DNA of 64,000 nucleotides from Myotis daubentonii (taxonomy: Eukaryota; Chordata; Mammalia; Chiroptera; Vespertilionidae): contig NC_081844.1 in assembly GCF_963259705.1 (NCBI RefSeq), positions 110,732,965 to 110,796,964 on the forward strand, read 5' to 3'. Below the pieces are notes generated by a model that did not search any database, was not told the origin of the DNA, and worked only from the letters and a program-made list of their open reading frames with translations. Numbering within the stretch: the first letter of the stretch is position 1; each line of letters opens with the position of its first letter. Shown here one piece after another: positions 33,755 through 44,165 of the stretch. Both the position numbers and the translations under genes were made by a program.

Positions 33755-34240
33755 CAGTTGTTCACCTTGTATCCTGCAACATTACCCAGTTTTCGGAGGG
33801 TTTTTAGTCTTTATTTTTGGTTGATTCCTTGCAGTTTTCCAAGTAGATACTCTGTTGTCTAAACTTCGTCAGGCTTATGTTTTGTTCTCCAAGGGGGCGC
33901 CCTGCGCTGGTGATGACCTCGACGTGGGATGCAGGGGCGGGGCGGGCTCGGCCAGGCGCCTGGTGGGGGCCACGTGGGCGTCCCCCTGAGCGTGATGCTT
34001 GCGGGAGGTGTGCTGGGCGGCTGGGTCTCGATGTACAGGTTCCCATCTCCTCTCCTTGATCATGAGCGCAGGTTGGATTTTCTCAGGTCCTGCTTTTCCT
34101 TGACTTGAGTGATAGGTCCTGTGTTTTCCCTTTAGACTTGCCGTACTGTCAGCGACGGTGGTGTATTTGTCGGAGCTGAATAGCTGACATCCCGAGGTAA
34201 ACCCTCCTGGTGTGATGTATTGTTCTTCGTGTGTATCAGG
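33755..34240 (-). mobile_element. Old, degraded L1 remnant
   Basis: Reversed ORF2 landmarks: caccttgtatcctgcaacat, gatcatgagcgcaggttgga and aaaccctcctggtgtgatg. Heavily GC-enriched. Limits approximate. Confidence 0.55.
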
Positions 34241-34684
34241 GACTCAGCGGCCGATGTCTTGCTGCTGACTGCCCGTGTTCGCGAGGATGTCGGGCCGCGG
34301 TTCCGTTATCGCGCTGCCTTGTCTGGTTCCTGTCGGCGTCGTGCAGCCTCCCAGGGACTCGGAGCGTCCCTCTCCCTCCGTGTCCGGGAGCTCGGCTTTG
34401 AGGAGATGCAGTGGGGCTGGGGCTGTGCGCTCCCCCTGCACGTGGGTCACACCCTCTCGGGGCGGGTCTGACGGCTCTGCAGCCGCCTGTGTCTGGTCCT
34501 GACGCAGCCCCTGCTCAGAGCAGAACGGTGGTGACTCCAGAAAAGCTGCAGACATGGCGCGGAGCTCCCTGCACTCCGTCTTCCCTCTCTCGGGTTCACG
34601 CCTCACGGGACGGGCACCCCTGGCATTGGGTGTCTGAGTCACCTGCAGGCTCGCTTGTTCACCCGGCATGGCCGGCCCAGGGCA

Positions 34685-34698
34685 CCACCAGGGGGCCC
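34685..34698 (+). promoter_or_regulatory. CTCF-like site (13 of 14)
   Basis: CCACCAGGGGGCCC fits the CTCF core consensus except one position near the 3' end. Unique sequence, same orientation as the site at 13433. Confidence 0.35.
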
Positions 34699-35574
34699 TG
34701 GCCTCGTCTCTGCGTCCGGTGCCCTGTGCCCCTGTCTGTCTCCCGACACCGTAGCGCTGGCCCATCTGCCGGCCTGTTGTCTCCTGCGACACCGAAGGTC
34801 TGGGGGGCAGAGGCGACCCCGTGTGAGTGCCTTCTTGTCACACCAGACCCCCAGGTCCCTCCTCGGTCCGTCTCCTACGTCTCACATTTTACTGTCAGCA
34901 GCAGGGCCAGCGCTCATCAGCACGCTGCTCAGCCTCCTCGGCACATAGGCGTCCGCCGTGCCCGAGCACAGACAGCCATGTCCGTCATGATGCGGTCCCA
35001 GCCACCCCCTCCCGTTTCCAGAAACACTCTTCCCTCTGAGCCCCGCCTCCCAGAGCCCTTGCCTCCTGTTCCCAGCGCGCCCGGGCCCCACCCTCAGGAC
35101 CTCGCCGAACGGTTACCTTCCAAACGCCGCCGGACCACACCTGGGTCAGGGCTGCAGCCCAGGGCGCGGGGCAGGCGTTCGGTCCACGCAGGACCCTCCT
35201 GTGAGGGCCCGAGCTGGGATCACCTCCCACGCCCAGTCCCTGCCGAGGACTTCGACGGTCGTTTAAGGCCGTGGCCACCAGTGTCTGCAGTGAGCCTGCC
35301 ATGCTCGGTGCGGGACACACAGGGCGGACGAGAGGACAGAGGCACCAGCGGTGACAGCGTGGCTCGGCCGAGCTCTGAGTGCGGGCAGCCAGCAGGCGTG
35401 GGGGGTGTGATGGGGGGATCCAGGACCCTTGGGAGATGGGCCTGCACTGCCTCGCTCCAGCCCCAGGCCGCTCCCACGGCACCTGTCCCCCAGTCGCTCT
35501 TCTCTAAGGGTCCCGCTTGTAGCATGTTCCTTACAGATGCTTTAGGCAAGAGAGCACCCCCTTCCAGCGGATTT

Positions 35575-36120
35575 CCACACTCACATGTGCACACATTCAC
35601 GTGCACATACACTCACATACACGCAACCTCTCAGCACACTCACATGTGCACGCACACTTGTGTACACACACACACAACCTCTCATAGCACACTAACATGC
35701 ACGCACACTCGTATACACACACTCACACGCAACCTCTCACAGCACACTCACATGTGCACACACACTTGTGTACACACATACAACCTATCACAGCACACTA
35801 ACATGCACGCACACTCATATATACACACACGCAACCTCTCACAGCACACTCACGCGTGCGCACATTCACATGCACATTCACATGCAGCCTCTTACAGCAC
35901 ACTCATGTGCACACACATTCACGTGCACATACACTCACATACATGCAACCTCTCACAGCACACTCACCCACATGTGTGCACACACTCGTGTCTACAGGCA
36001 CACACGAACATGCACATGTGATCATGTATGTGTGCACATATGCACTCACTTCACATATGTGTGCACATCCATACATGTGTCGGGCACATGTGAGCATGCA
36101 CACTCACACATGCGCGCACG
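35575..36120. repeat. CA-rich compound minisatellite
   Basis: Repeats of roughly 60-70 bp containing caacctctcacagcacactc, then CA runs with catgtgcacacac and cgtgtacacac variants. Nearly all purine-pyrimidine alternating. It generates the apparent His/Thr-rich protein frames at this location. Confidence 0.85.
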
Positions 36121-36802
36121 CTCTTTTAGCCGTTCTCTTCCCCTCTCCTGCGACCAGGCACCATGTCCCCGAGGAGGACAGGCAGGAATGCCCCCGTGTG
36201 AGATGCGCGGACGGGGTGGTTCTCCGGGTTTGCTCGCACAGCAGGGCGGACTGTGCCGTTTTATTCAGCGTCTGCAGCCGACAGACGTTGGTTTGAATCC
36301 AGCCCTCGAGGACATTCACTCACGAGCCTTCAGAATCCGAATGCCCTGTTTTCCAAAGGGCCTCAGAGGCACAGCGTGCCCGAGGAAGGGGGCCTCCTGG
36401 AGGGGACCCCACCCCGCATGGGCGCCTCTGCTGGTCTCCGGGCCCAGAGGGAGGGCGCGCCCCACGCCCCCAGCGCCTGTCTCTGCTGCCCCACGTGGTG
36501 CTCTCGCGCTCCTCGTCACGCCTCCTTGTCGTTTCTGGGACAGTGTCCTCCGCAGGTCCTCTCCCCTGGGCTCCACTGTCCCCCTCTGTCCAGTGTGATC
36601 CCCGGGACTCCCTCCCCATCAGGACTTCTCCATGGGAACAGAGGCCGAGGAGGCACCCGCCAGCCTCTGCCTGGGCCTCTTGCAGGGCTTTTAAGGTCCT
36701 CCGTGGACGTCAGTCTCATGTATGTGTATTTGGGAACAGAACTGGGGCCTCTCTCGTGACCGCTCTCCCCAAGGGCGGTGGTGTCACGGCCTCTCCCCGC
36801 AG

Positions 36803-36893
36803 GGTGAAGGTGGAGGAGCTGGAAGGGGAGCGCAGCCGCCTGGAGGAGGACAAGCGGAGGCTGGAGGCGCAGCTGGAGCACCTCACCCTGCAG
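36803..36893 (+). CDS. MAD1L1: MAD1L1 internal coding exon D
   Basis: The 91-bp exon starts with the last base of the shared Arg codon and reads VKVEELEGERSRLEEDKRRL then EAQLEHLTLQ, about residues 503-532 of human MAD1. Heptad-like spacing of Leu and charged residues fits the coiled coil leading into the MAD2-binding segment. The acceptor is ctccccgcag and the donor gtgagc. The exon sits inside a 412-codon open frame (36495-37733) in the same frame, but the splice sites and homology limit the coding part to this exon. It ends at a codon boundary. Confidence 0.96.
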
Positions 36894-38491
36894 GTGAGCC
36901 CGTCGGAGCTGGGCCCTCCGTGCCCCTGCCCCACATCCCCTCCCCTGGCTCAGACCTGCTCCGCGCACGCACCACCCGCTCACCGGGAGCAGGTGTCCCC
37001 GGCCCCGAGAGGTCACCTGCCCACGAGGGCTGACCCAGCCAGGCCGCAGCCTTGTCCGCGGGGAGGGGTTGTGGTGTGGCTGGTCCGAGCCCCGCCCCCG
37101 GCAGTGGGGAGGTTGACCTGCTGTTCACACCGTGCGCTTGCGCTGCTTTTGTCTGTCCTCCTGTGTCCATTGTCCTGTGGCAGGAGGCCTGCAGGCTACC
37201 CCCACCCAGGTCTGGACAGGCCCTCGGATTTTATCTTGACGCCTACTCGAGACAAATCCATCCCGTTCTTATTGCCAATTCCTGGAGACGCGGAGGTGAC
37301 AGCTGTGAGGGAGCCAGGCGCAGTGAGCGTGGCCGGGCTGTGCGCAGCGCCCAGCCTGTCAGCTCAGACCGGTCATTGGGCCGCGGCCTCGTGGAGAGCC
37401 GGCTGCTGGCAGGTGGAGCCCGGGGGCAGCGACGCTGTCAGAGGCGCCTGGGGTCGCGTTCTGGCTTTTTCATCCTGCAGCCTGAGGTCGCTGATGGCTC
37501 CGGGCCTCCCCCATCAGCCAGCAGTGAGTCCCGCGAAAGCTGTTCTTTTTCCTGCTCCGGACGCGGCACCCACCGGCATGGGGCTGCGCAGGGCAGAGGG
37601 GCAGAGGCGGTCTTTCCGGTGGCAGGAGGACAAGGAAACTTCACGTCGGGCTCAGGGCCGGGTCCAGGTGGCGGGGGTGGCGTGCAGAGTGCCGGCGGGT
37701 GGAGAGGGGCTTCATGGCGGGTCCGGCCTCTGAGGCCGCAGGTGTGAGCTGGACTAGGGCTTTGCCCTCTGAGCCCCCAGTGTGTCCTTCATGAAGTCGG
37801 GGAAGTGACGCCACTCGGGGCCGCGGGGAGACAGGCCACACCTGCCACCACGCCCGGCACACAGTGCACGCTCACGTCGTCTGTCGAGGGGACGAGACCT
37901 CCTCTCTGCCCGGGCCTGGGGGCAGCAGGAGCGCACAGCGCCCTCCCAGTGGCCTGGCCGCGCTCTGCAGGCGGGAGCCCCTCGCCCTCTGCCCCGGCTG
38001 CAGCGCTGCAGCTCGGCCATGGCTGTGGTCCTGGAGCCAGATGGAGAGGCGGGGAGGGGCCGCCGCGTTCAGCTCGCCTGGCTGTGTCCGCCTGCTGCTG
38101 AGTGTCCTGTGCGAGCCCCTCCCCCTCCCTCTGGCGGAGTCTTGGGGTTGGGCCACTTCAGGGAAGATTGATGAAGCTCAGCTGCGGCCGCCGTCATTGG
38201 GAGCCTGTGCCTGGAGAGGGCTCGCTAGTCGGAGCTTCTGGGGTTCAGTTCCCCGCTGGGCGGGAGGGAGCGGGGCGCTCACACGGGCCTGCTCCGGGCC
38301 TGGGGCCTCCGCGCGCCTGTGGTGCAGCCTCCTGAGGTGCTGGCTCCCTGGGTGACCTGTGCATTCTCACGTGGCTCGAGGAGAGCCTCCCAGGAGCCTT
38401 CAGAAAGACGGGGAACTCGGGGACCCCATTTAGAGGTGGGGAGGCTGAGGCCCACAGTTAGCCAACACTCCACTGACCAAGACACACCTTT

Positions 38492-38702
38492 CTTTCTTTC
38501 TTTAAATCTATTTTTATTGACGTCAGATAGGGAGAGGGAGAGAGAGAAACATCAGTGATGAGAGAGAATCACTGATCGGCTGCCTCCTGCACGCCCCACA
38601 CTGGGGATCGAGCCCGCAACCTTGTCATGTGCCCTGACTGGGAATCAAACCCGGGACCCTTAGGCCGACACTCTACCCACTGAGCCACACCGGCCAGGGC
38701 TC
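38492..38702 (-). mobile_element. Ves-type SINE with target duplication
   Basis: Minus-strand head ccctggccggtgtggctcag, box B-like gggtttgattcccagtca, gctcgatccccagtgtgggg and a tail reading tcaataaaaatagatttaaa-like. Flanks agacacaccttt (38480) and agacacccctttt (38703) are a target duplication. Confidence 0.9.
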
Positions 38703-39148
38703 AGACACCCCTTTTTAGAGGCAGAATCGGGTTTGAACATCCCTGAAATAAAGGCACGTGAGCAAGTGCCAGGGGCCGTGGGCCGGCGGCAGCGGGGCCC
38801 TCGCTGTGCCTACAGCAGGGCTCGGGGAGCAGACTGTCTGTGTGACCGCCAGGGAGCAGTGGGGAGCGTGTGCCTGTGCCCCGCACCTGCACACACCCCG
38901 CCTTCCCGGGCCTGTCCTCTGGTCAGCGTCTTGGCCAGAGGCTTGGAGGGTGACCGGCCTCGGATTCCCAGAACCAAGGGAATGGCTGTGACCAGCCCCG
39001 GAGGGACGCATGCCCGGTGCTGGCAGCAGAGGCGACAGCTCCCAGCCAGGCTGCCTCCTACCGGGAGGGTGACAGGTGCTCCCCACATTGGGGTTTCTTA
39101 CCGGCCACAAGCCCCGGGCGCTCCTGAGGTGTCAGGGCAGAGGGCCAG

Positions 39149-39162
39149 GCGCCCCCTGCGTG
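39149..39162 (-). promoter_or_regulatory. CTCF-like site (12 of 14)
   Basis: On the minus strand CACGCAGGGGGCGC keeps the strong GCAGGGGGCGC half of the CTCF core and differs at two 5' positions. Function untested. Confidence 0.35.
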
Positions 39163-39319
39163 CGAGGGCGCTCAGTGCGTGGCAGGCCCGGGGCCCATGT
39201 GTAGTGGGTGGGTCTCCCCAGCGGCTCCTGAACATTCTCACGCCAGCAACGTTGAAAGTTTCCCAGGAACCCGTTTTCCCACCATCCGACCCATCACAGA
39301 CGTTCCCTGTGGCCGCTCT

Positions 39320-39540
39320 GTGACTCCTCATCTCTCCCAGCCCCGTCTCCCCCGTCCCCCCCCTCCTCACCTCTCCTTTCCCCTCTCTCCTCATCTCTCC
39401 CAGCCCGTCCCTCACACCTCTCTCCTCACCTCTCCCCCATCCCCCTCTCTCCTACCTCCCTCTCCCCACCTCTCCCTGTCCCCCTCCCCCCATCCACTTC
39501 TCTTCCTCCACCCATCCACGCATCCTCTTGAACTTTTTTG
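39320..39540. repeat. Polypyrimidine tract
   Basis: About 220 bp of almost pure C/T with recurring ctcctcatctctcccagccc-like phrases. Likely a decayed simple repeat; long pyrimidine runs can adopt triplex structure. Confidence 0.75.
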
Positions 39541-40061
39541 ATGCATTTTAAAGCAAATTGCAAACATCTGTAGCCTGCCCTGTCAGCACGCGTGTAATTA
39601 AGCAGAATTCATCCCGGGGTTGAGCCCCAGAGCTGCCAGCCACGCTGCTGGGCAGGAGGTGGGTGGTGGGCGTGGGAGCCTGCGTGGCCGCCCTCCCTCG
39701 GAGGCCCGCCCACCCCAGCCGGCCTGCTGGGCGCTCAGGAAGGGGCTCAGACTGCAGCCCCGTGACCTTTCACATAAATGCAGCTTTGGGGGGAATGGAG
39801 TGGGTAGAAAATTGCTGGCTTCCCTGTGAGCAGAAAGCTCAGTGCCGGGCCCGCTCCTGCCCCTGCGTCACCAGCAGGAAGCACTGTCTAATCACAGACT
39901 CCACCTCCACCTCTTCCCTCTGAATATGAATATGGTGGGTGGGGAGCTTCCCTCCTCCTCTCCCCTCAGTGCCCTCTCCCCATCCATGCTCTGAGGCCCC
40001 AGCCCCCACTGCTCTGTCACACAGCCGCTGCCCAGGGGCAAGTTTGTCAGCCCTTGAACAC

Positions 40062-40342
40062 CACCTGCCCCCACCCGCCCCCACCCGCCCCCACCTGCCC
40101 CCACTCACCCCCACCTGCCCCCACTCACCCCCACCTGCCCCCATCCTCCCCCATCTGTTCCCACCCACCCCCACCTGCCCCCACCCGTTCCCACCTGCCC
40201 CCACCCGTTCCCACCTGCCCCCACCTGTTCCCACCCGCCCCCACCTGTTCCCACCCGCCCCCACCTGCCCCCACCCGTTCCCACCCGCCCCCACCTGCCC
40301 CCACCCGTTCCCACCCGCCCCCACCCGTTCCCACCTGCCAGG
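40062..40342. repeat. C-rich minisatellite (10-bp base unit)
   Basis: Tandem ccacctgccc and ccacccgttc units, about 28 in a row, some paired into 20-bp higher units. The minus strand has regularly spaced GGTGGGGGC runs, so G-quadruplex formation is possible. Open frames rich in Pro (plus) or Gly/Trp/Val (minus) are by-products. Confidence 0.93.
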
Positions 40343-40933
40343 AGCCCTGAGCCCCAGCACCCTCACCTCTGCCTCTCAGATCCCCTGTTGGCTCTGGTGG
40401 TTCCCATGGATTTGCTTGGAGGGAACCGGTGGTTGTTTCTTTCCTGGCACATCCTGACTGCTCACCGCCTGTAACTCGGAGGAAAACCTGGCTCCAGACG
40501 GTTCTGCACCTCGTCCTTGTCACTTGCTGCACGAGGGCGGCCTTTCCATCAGTCCGTGGGGTTTGGGGTTCCTGTGGGGCGTGCCCTCACCTGTTCAGCC
40601 GGCTGTCGTTAGTGGGAGTGCAGCCGCCACCTCCTCCTCTGTAGCCACAAACACGGCTGCTGAGTGTCCGCGATGTGGCGTTTCCCGTGTGCCAGTCTGT
40701 GTGGTGTAACTTCCAGAAGAGGGGCAGCGGGCTGAAGGGCACCTGCAGGTGCCTGACAGGTGCGGCTTCTCACAGCGTCACTGCCCCTCCCGCCCGGCAG
40801 GACAGTGTGTGCCAGCAGCCTGAGGGCACTGTGCCCCTGCCCTCGCCAACAGTGCCCTCAGGCTTTTAGGTTTTTCTGGTCCAGTAGGTGATAAGGTTCA
40901 ACGTAGTTCTAACCTCTGTTACTTTATTATACA

Positions 40934-42818
40934 CTAGAGGCCTGGTGCACGAAATTCGTGCATGGGGAGGGGGGTTCCTCAGCCCTGCCTGTACCCTCTC
41001 CAATCCAGGACCCCTCGGGGGATGTCCAACTGCTGTGCGGGATCGGGCCTAAACCGGCAGTCAGACATCCCTCCCACAATCCGGACCGCTCGCCTTCCTG
41101 CCTGATCGCCCCAGCCCCTCTGCCTGCCTGCCTGATGCGCCTAACCGCTCTTCCCTGCCGGCCTGATCGCCCCTAACCGCTCTTCCCTGCCGGCCTGATC
41201 GCCCCTAACCGCTCTTCCCTGCCGGCCTGATCGCCCCTAACCGCTCTTCCCTGCCGGCCTGATCGCCCCTAACCGCTCTTCCCTGCCGGCCTGATCGCCC
41301 CTGACCGCTCTTCCCTGCCGGCCTGATCGCCCCTGACCGCTCTTCCCTGCCGGCCTGATCGCCCCTGACCGCTCTTCCCTGCCGGCCTGATCGCCCCTGA
41401 CCGCTCTTCCCTGCCGGCCTGATCGCCCCTGACCGCTCTTCCCTGCCGGCCTGATCGCCCCTGACCGCTCTTCCCTGCCGGCCTGATCGCCCCTGACCGC
41501 TCTTCCCTGCCGGCCTGATCGCCCCTGACCGCTCTTCCCTGCCGGCCTGATCGCCCCTGACCGCTCTTCCCTGCCGGCCTGATCGCCCCTGACCGCTCTT
41601 CCCTGCCGGCCTGATCGCCCCTGACCGCTCTTCCCTGCCGGCCTGATCGCCCCTGACCGCTCTTCCCTGCCGGCCTGATCGCCCCTGACCGCTCTTCCCT
41701 GCCGGCCTGATCGCCCCTGACCGCTCTTCCCTGCCGGCCTGATCGCCCCTGACCGCTCTTCCCTGCCGGCCTGATCGCCCCTGACCGCTCTTCCCTGCCG
41801 GCCTGATCGCCCCTGACCGCTCTTCCCTGCCGGCCTGATCGCCCCTGACCGCTCTTCCCTGCCGGCCTGATCGCCCCTGACCGCTCTTCCCTGCCGGCCT
41901 GATCGCCCCTGACCGCTCTTCCCTGCCGGCCTGATCGCCCCTGACCGCTCTTCCCTGCCGGCCTGATCGCCCCTGACCGCTCTTCCCTGCCGGCCTGATC
42001 GCCCCTGACCGCTCTTCCCTGCCGGCCTGATCGCCCCTGACCGCTCTTCCCTGCCGGCCTGATCGCCCCTGACCGCTCTTCCCTGCCGGCCTGATCGCCC
42101 CTGACCGCTCTTCCCTGCCGGCCTGATCGCCCCTGACCGCTCTTCCCTGCCGGCCTGATCGCCCCTGACCGCTCTTCCCTGCCGGCCTGATCGCCCCTGA
42201 CCGCTCTTCCCTGCCGGCCTGATCGCCCCTGACCGCTCTTCCCTGCCGGCCTGATCGCCCCTGACCGCTCTTCCCTGCCGGCCTGATCGCCCCTGACCGC
42301 TCTTCCCTGCCGGCCTGATCGCCCCTGACCGCTCTTCCCTGCCGGCCTGATCGCCCCTGACCGCTCTTCCCTGCCGGCCTGATCGCCCCTGACCGCTCTT
42401 CCCTGCCGGCCTGATCGCCCCTGACCGCTCTTCCCTGCCGGCCTGATCGCCCCTGACCGCTCTTCCCTGCCGGCCTGATCGCCCCTGACCGCTCTTCCCT
42501 GCCGGCCTGATCGCCCCTGACCGCTCTTCCCTGCCGGCCTGATCGCCCCTGACCGCTCTTCCCTGCCGGCCTGATCGCCCCTGACCGCTCTTCCCTGCCG
42601 GCCTGATCGCCCCTGACCGCTCTTCCCTGCCGGCCTGATCGCCCCTAACCGCTCTTCCCTGCCGGCCTGATCGCCCCTAACCGCTCTTCCCTGCCGGCCT
42701 GATCGCCCCTAACCGCCTCTGCCTCGGCCCCTGCTACCGTTGCTTTGTCCAGAAGGACATCCGGACGACGTCTGGTTGATCTGGTCTAATTAGCATATTA
42801 CCCTTTTATTGGTGTAGA
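40934..42818 (-). mobile_element. HeliBat-type Helitron carrying a 32-bp tandem array
   Basis: On the minus strand it starts TCTACACCAATAAAAGGG and ends with hairpin GCACGAATTTCGTGC followed by ACCAGGCCTCTAG. Flanks are A (5') and T (3'). The ends are intact. The 1885-bp length is due mostly to an internal array at 41157-42716; outside the array the element would be about 320 bp, the usual size of the non-autonomous forms. No Rep/helicase coding sequence. Confidence 0.93.
41157..42716. repeat. 32-bp tandem repeat, about 49 copies, inside a Helitron
   Basis: Unit gccggcctgatcgcccctga plus ccgctcttccct. The distance from the first to the last unit start is 1536 bp, exactly 48 x 32, so no indel has occurred. 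The first four and last three copies have cccctaacc; the roughly 42 central copies all have cccctgacc and look identical otherwise. No spacers, so not CRISPR. Confidence 0.97.
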
Positions 42819-42825
42819 TGAGAGG

Positions 42826-43050
42826 AAGGACTTTTTAGTGTGTTTGTACGTGTGAATAGTCGTGCTCCATTTTTCAAGCCGACTATCGGCCTTCTTGTTG
42901 ATTTCTTAGAGTCTTTGTATATTAAGGAGTTGGGCTCCTTTTATTTTAAGTTGTGAGCATGTTTTCCCAGTTTATTGCTTATCTTTTGACTTTGCTTAAG
43001 GTATTTTTTACGAAGGCAGTTTTTCCTTCCTTTTTCACATCCCAGTCGTG
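42826..43050 (-). mobile_element. Possible ancient L1-type remnant
   Basis: Includes gagtctttgtatattaagga and cttatcttttgactttgctt, reminiscent of the reversed end of L1 ORF2. Short and diverged, so tentative. The Helitron lies directly to its left. Confidence 0.4.
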
Positions 43051-43589
43051 ACTGACTCGGAACCTGCCTGTGGCCCTGATGTGCAGAGTGAGAAGGATCT
43101 CAGTCTGTTTTTGAAGACTCTTCCTTGTCACCCCGCACGAGGCCTGTGTGTCTCTGGGTCTGTTTTGTCTTCCCTTCATCCGTGTCTCCGCGTGGCCCTG
43201 TTCTGGGTGGTTCTGATTGGTGCCTGCGGTGCTCCGTGTCCGACACGTCTCGTCCGCCCCCACAGGACTCTGCAGGCTTCCCAGCAGCTCTTGGCTCTCA
43301 TCTGGCCTCAGCGTCAGCATAGTTAGCCCCTCAGCTTTTAGTTTTGCTCGATTTCATGAAACGTGAAAATGGGCGTCAGGAGACAGACACCCTGGACATT
43401 TGCTCTGCCTGCCCGCCGTGTCGCGTTGTGCCCGCCCACGTGCTGGGACCCTGCGTGCCACTGGGACAGGTCACACGCGTGCCCGTCTGCAGTCCCATGC
43501 CCCTGTATTCACACGTACGTTCTGGGCTCCACATGCAGGGTTGGTAACCTACCTCCTGGTGCCCAGGCCTGACTTCTTAGGGCCCTGCT

Positions 43590-44165
43590 CCCCCGGTCTG
43601 CCTGCTCCCTGGGCTTGCTCCCCGGCCTGCCTGCTTGCACCCCGGGCCTGCCTGCACCCCGGGCCTGCCTGCACCCTGGGCCTGCCTGCCCCCCAGCCTG
43701 CCTGCTCCCCGGGCTTGCTCCCCGGGCCTGCCTGCCCCCCGGCCTGCCTGCACCCCGGGCCTGCCTGCCCCCCAGCCTGCCTGCTCCCCGGGCCTGCCTG
43801 CCCCCTGGCCTGCCTGCCCCCTGGCCTGCCTGCACCCCGGGCCTGCCTGCTCCCCGGGCCTGCCTTCCCCCAGCCTGCCTGCTCCCCGGTCTGCCTGCTC
43901 CCTGGGCCTGCTCCCCTGTCTGCCTGCTCCCTGGGCCTGCTCCCCGGGCCTGCCTGCCCCCAGCCTGCCTGCACCCCGGGCCTGCCTGCACCCCGGGCCT
44001 GCACCCCGGGCCTGCCTGTACCCTGGGCCTGCCTGCCCCCCGACCTGCCTGCTCCCCGGGCCTGCCTGTACCCCGGGCCTGCCTGCTCCCCGGCCTGTCT
44101 ATCCCCCGGCCTGCCTGCCCCCCGACCTGCCTGCCCCCCGACCTGCCTGCTCCCCAGGCCTGCCT
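43590..44165. repeat. CCTGCCTG-rich minisatellite
   Basis: About 575 bp of irregular repeats built on cctgcctgcnccccgggc and cctgcctgctccccgg. Produces long Pro/Cys/Leu open frames on the plus strand and Gly/Gln/Ala frames on the minus strand, none of which are genes. Confidence 0.92.

Larger units (their letters stand above)
27341..36802 (+). other. MAD1L1 intron between exons C and D
   Basis: It contains a partial Ves SINE (27908-28020), a short CA-rich tract with interruptions (about 28943-29003), unique sequence at 29004-30555, and a cluster of L1 pieces and a SINE (30556-34240). Unique GC-rich sequence at 34241-35570 follows, then a CA-rich minisatellite (35575-36120). The 536-codon open frame over 34411-36021 runs into this repeat and is not considered a gene. 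Confidence 0.8.

Noticed and set aside
34411..36021. 536-codon plus-strand open frame
   Set aside because: The C-terminal third translates the CA-rich minisatellite and the rest has no recognisable domain; composition alone explains it.
36260..36310. Possible SINE or MIR fragment (ttggtttgaatccagccc)
   Set aside because: Only one short box-B-like phrase; not enough to assign a family.
36495..37733. 412-codon plus-strand open frame as one exon
   Set aside because: Contains genuine MAD1L1 exon D in frame, but clear AG and GT borders and homology restrict coding to 36803-36893.
41157..42716. CRISPR-like array
   Set aside because: The 32-bp units are head to tail with no spacers, lie inside a eukaryotic Helitron, and no cas genes exist.
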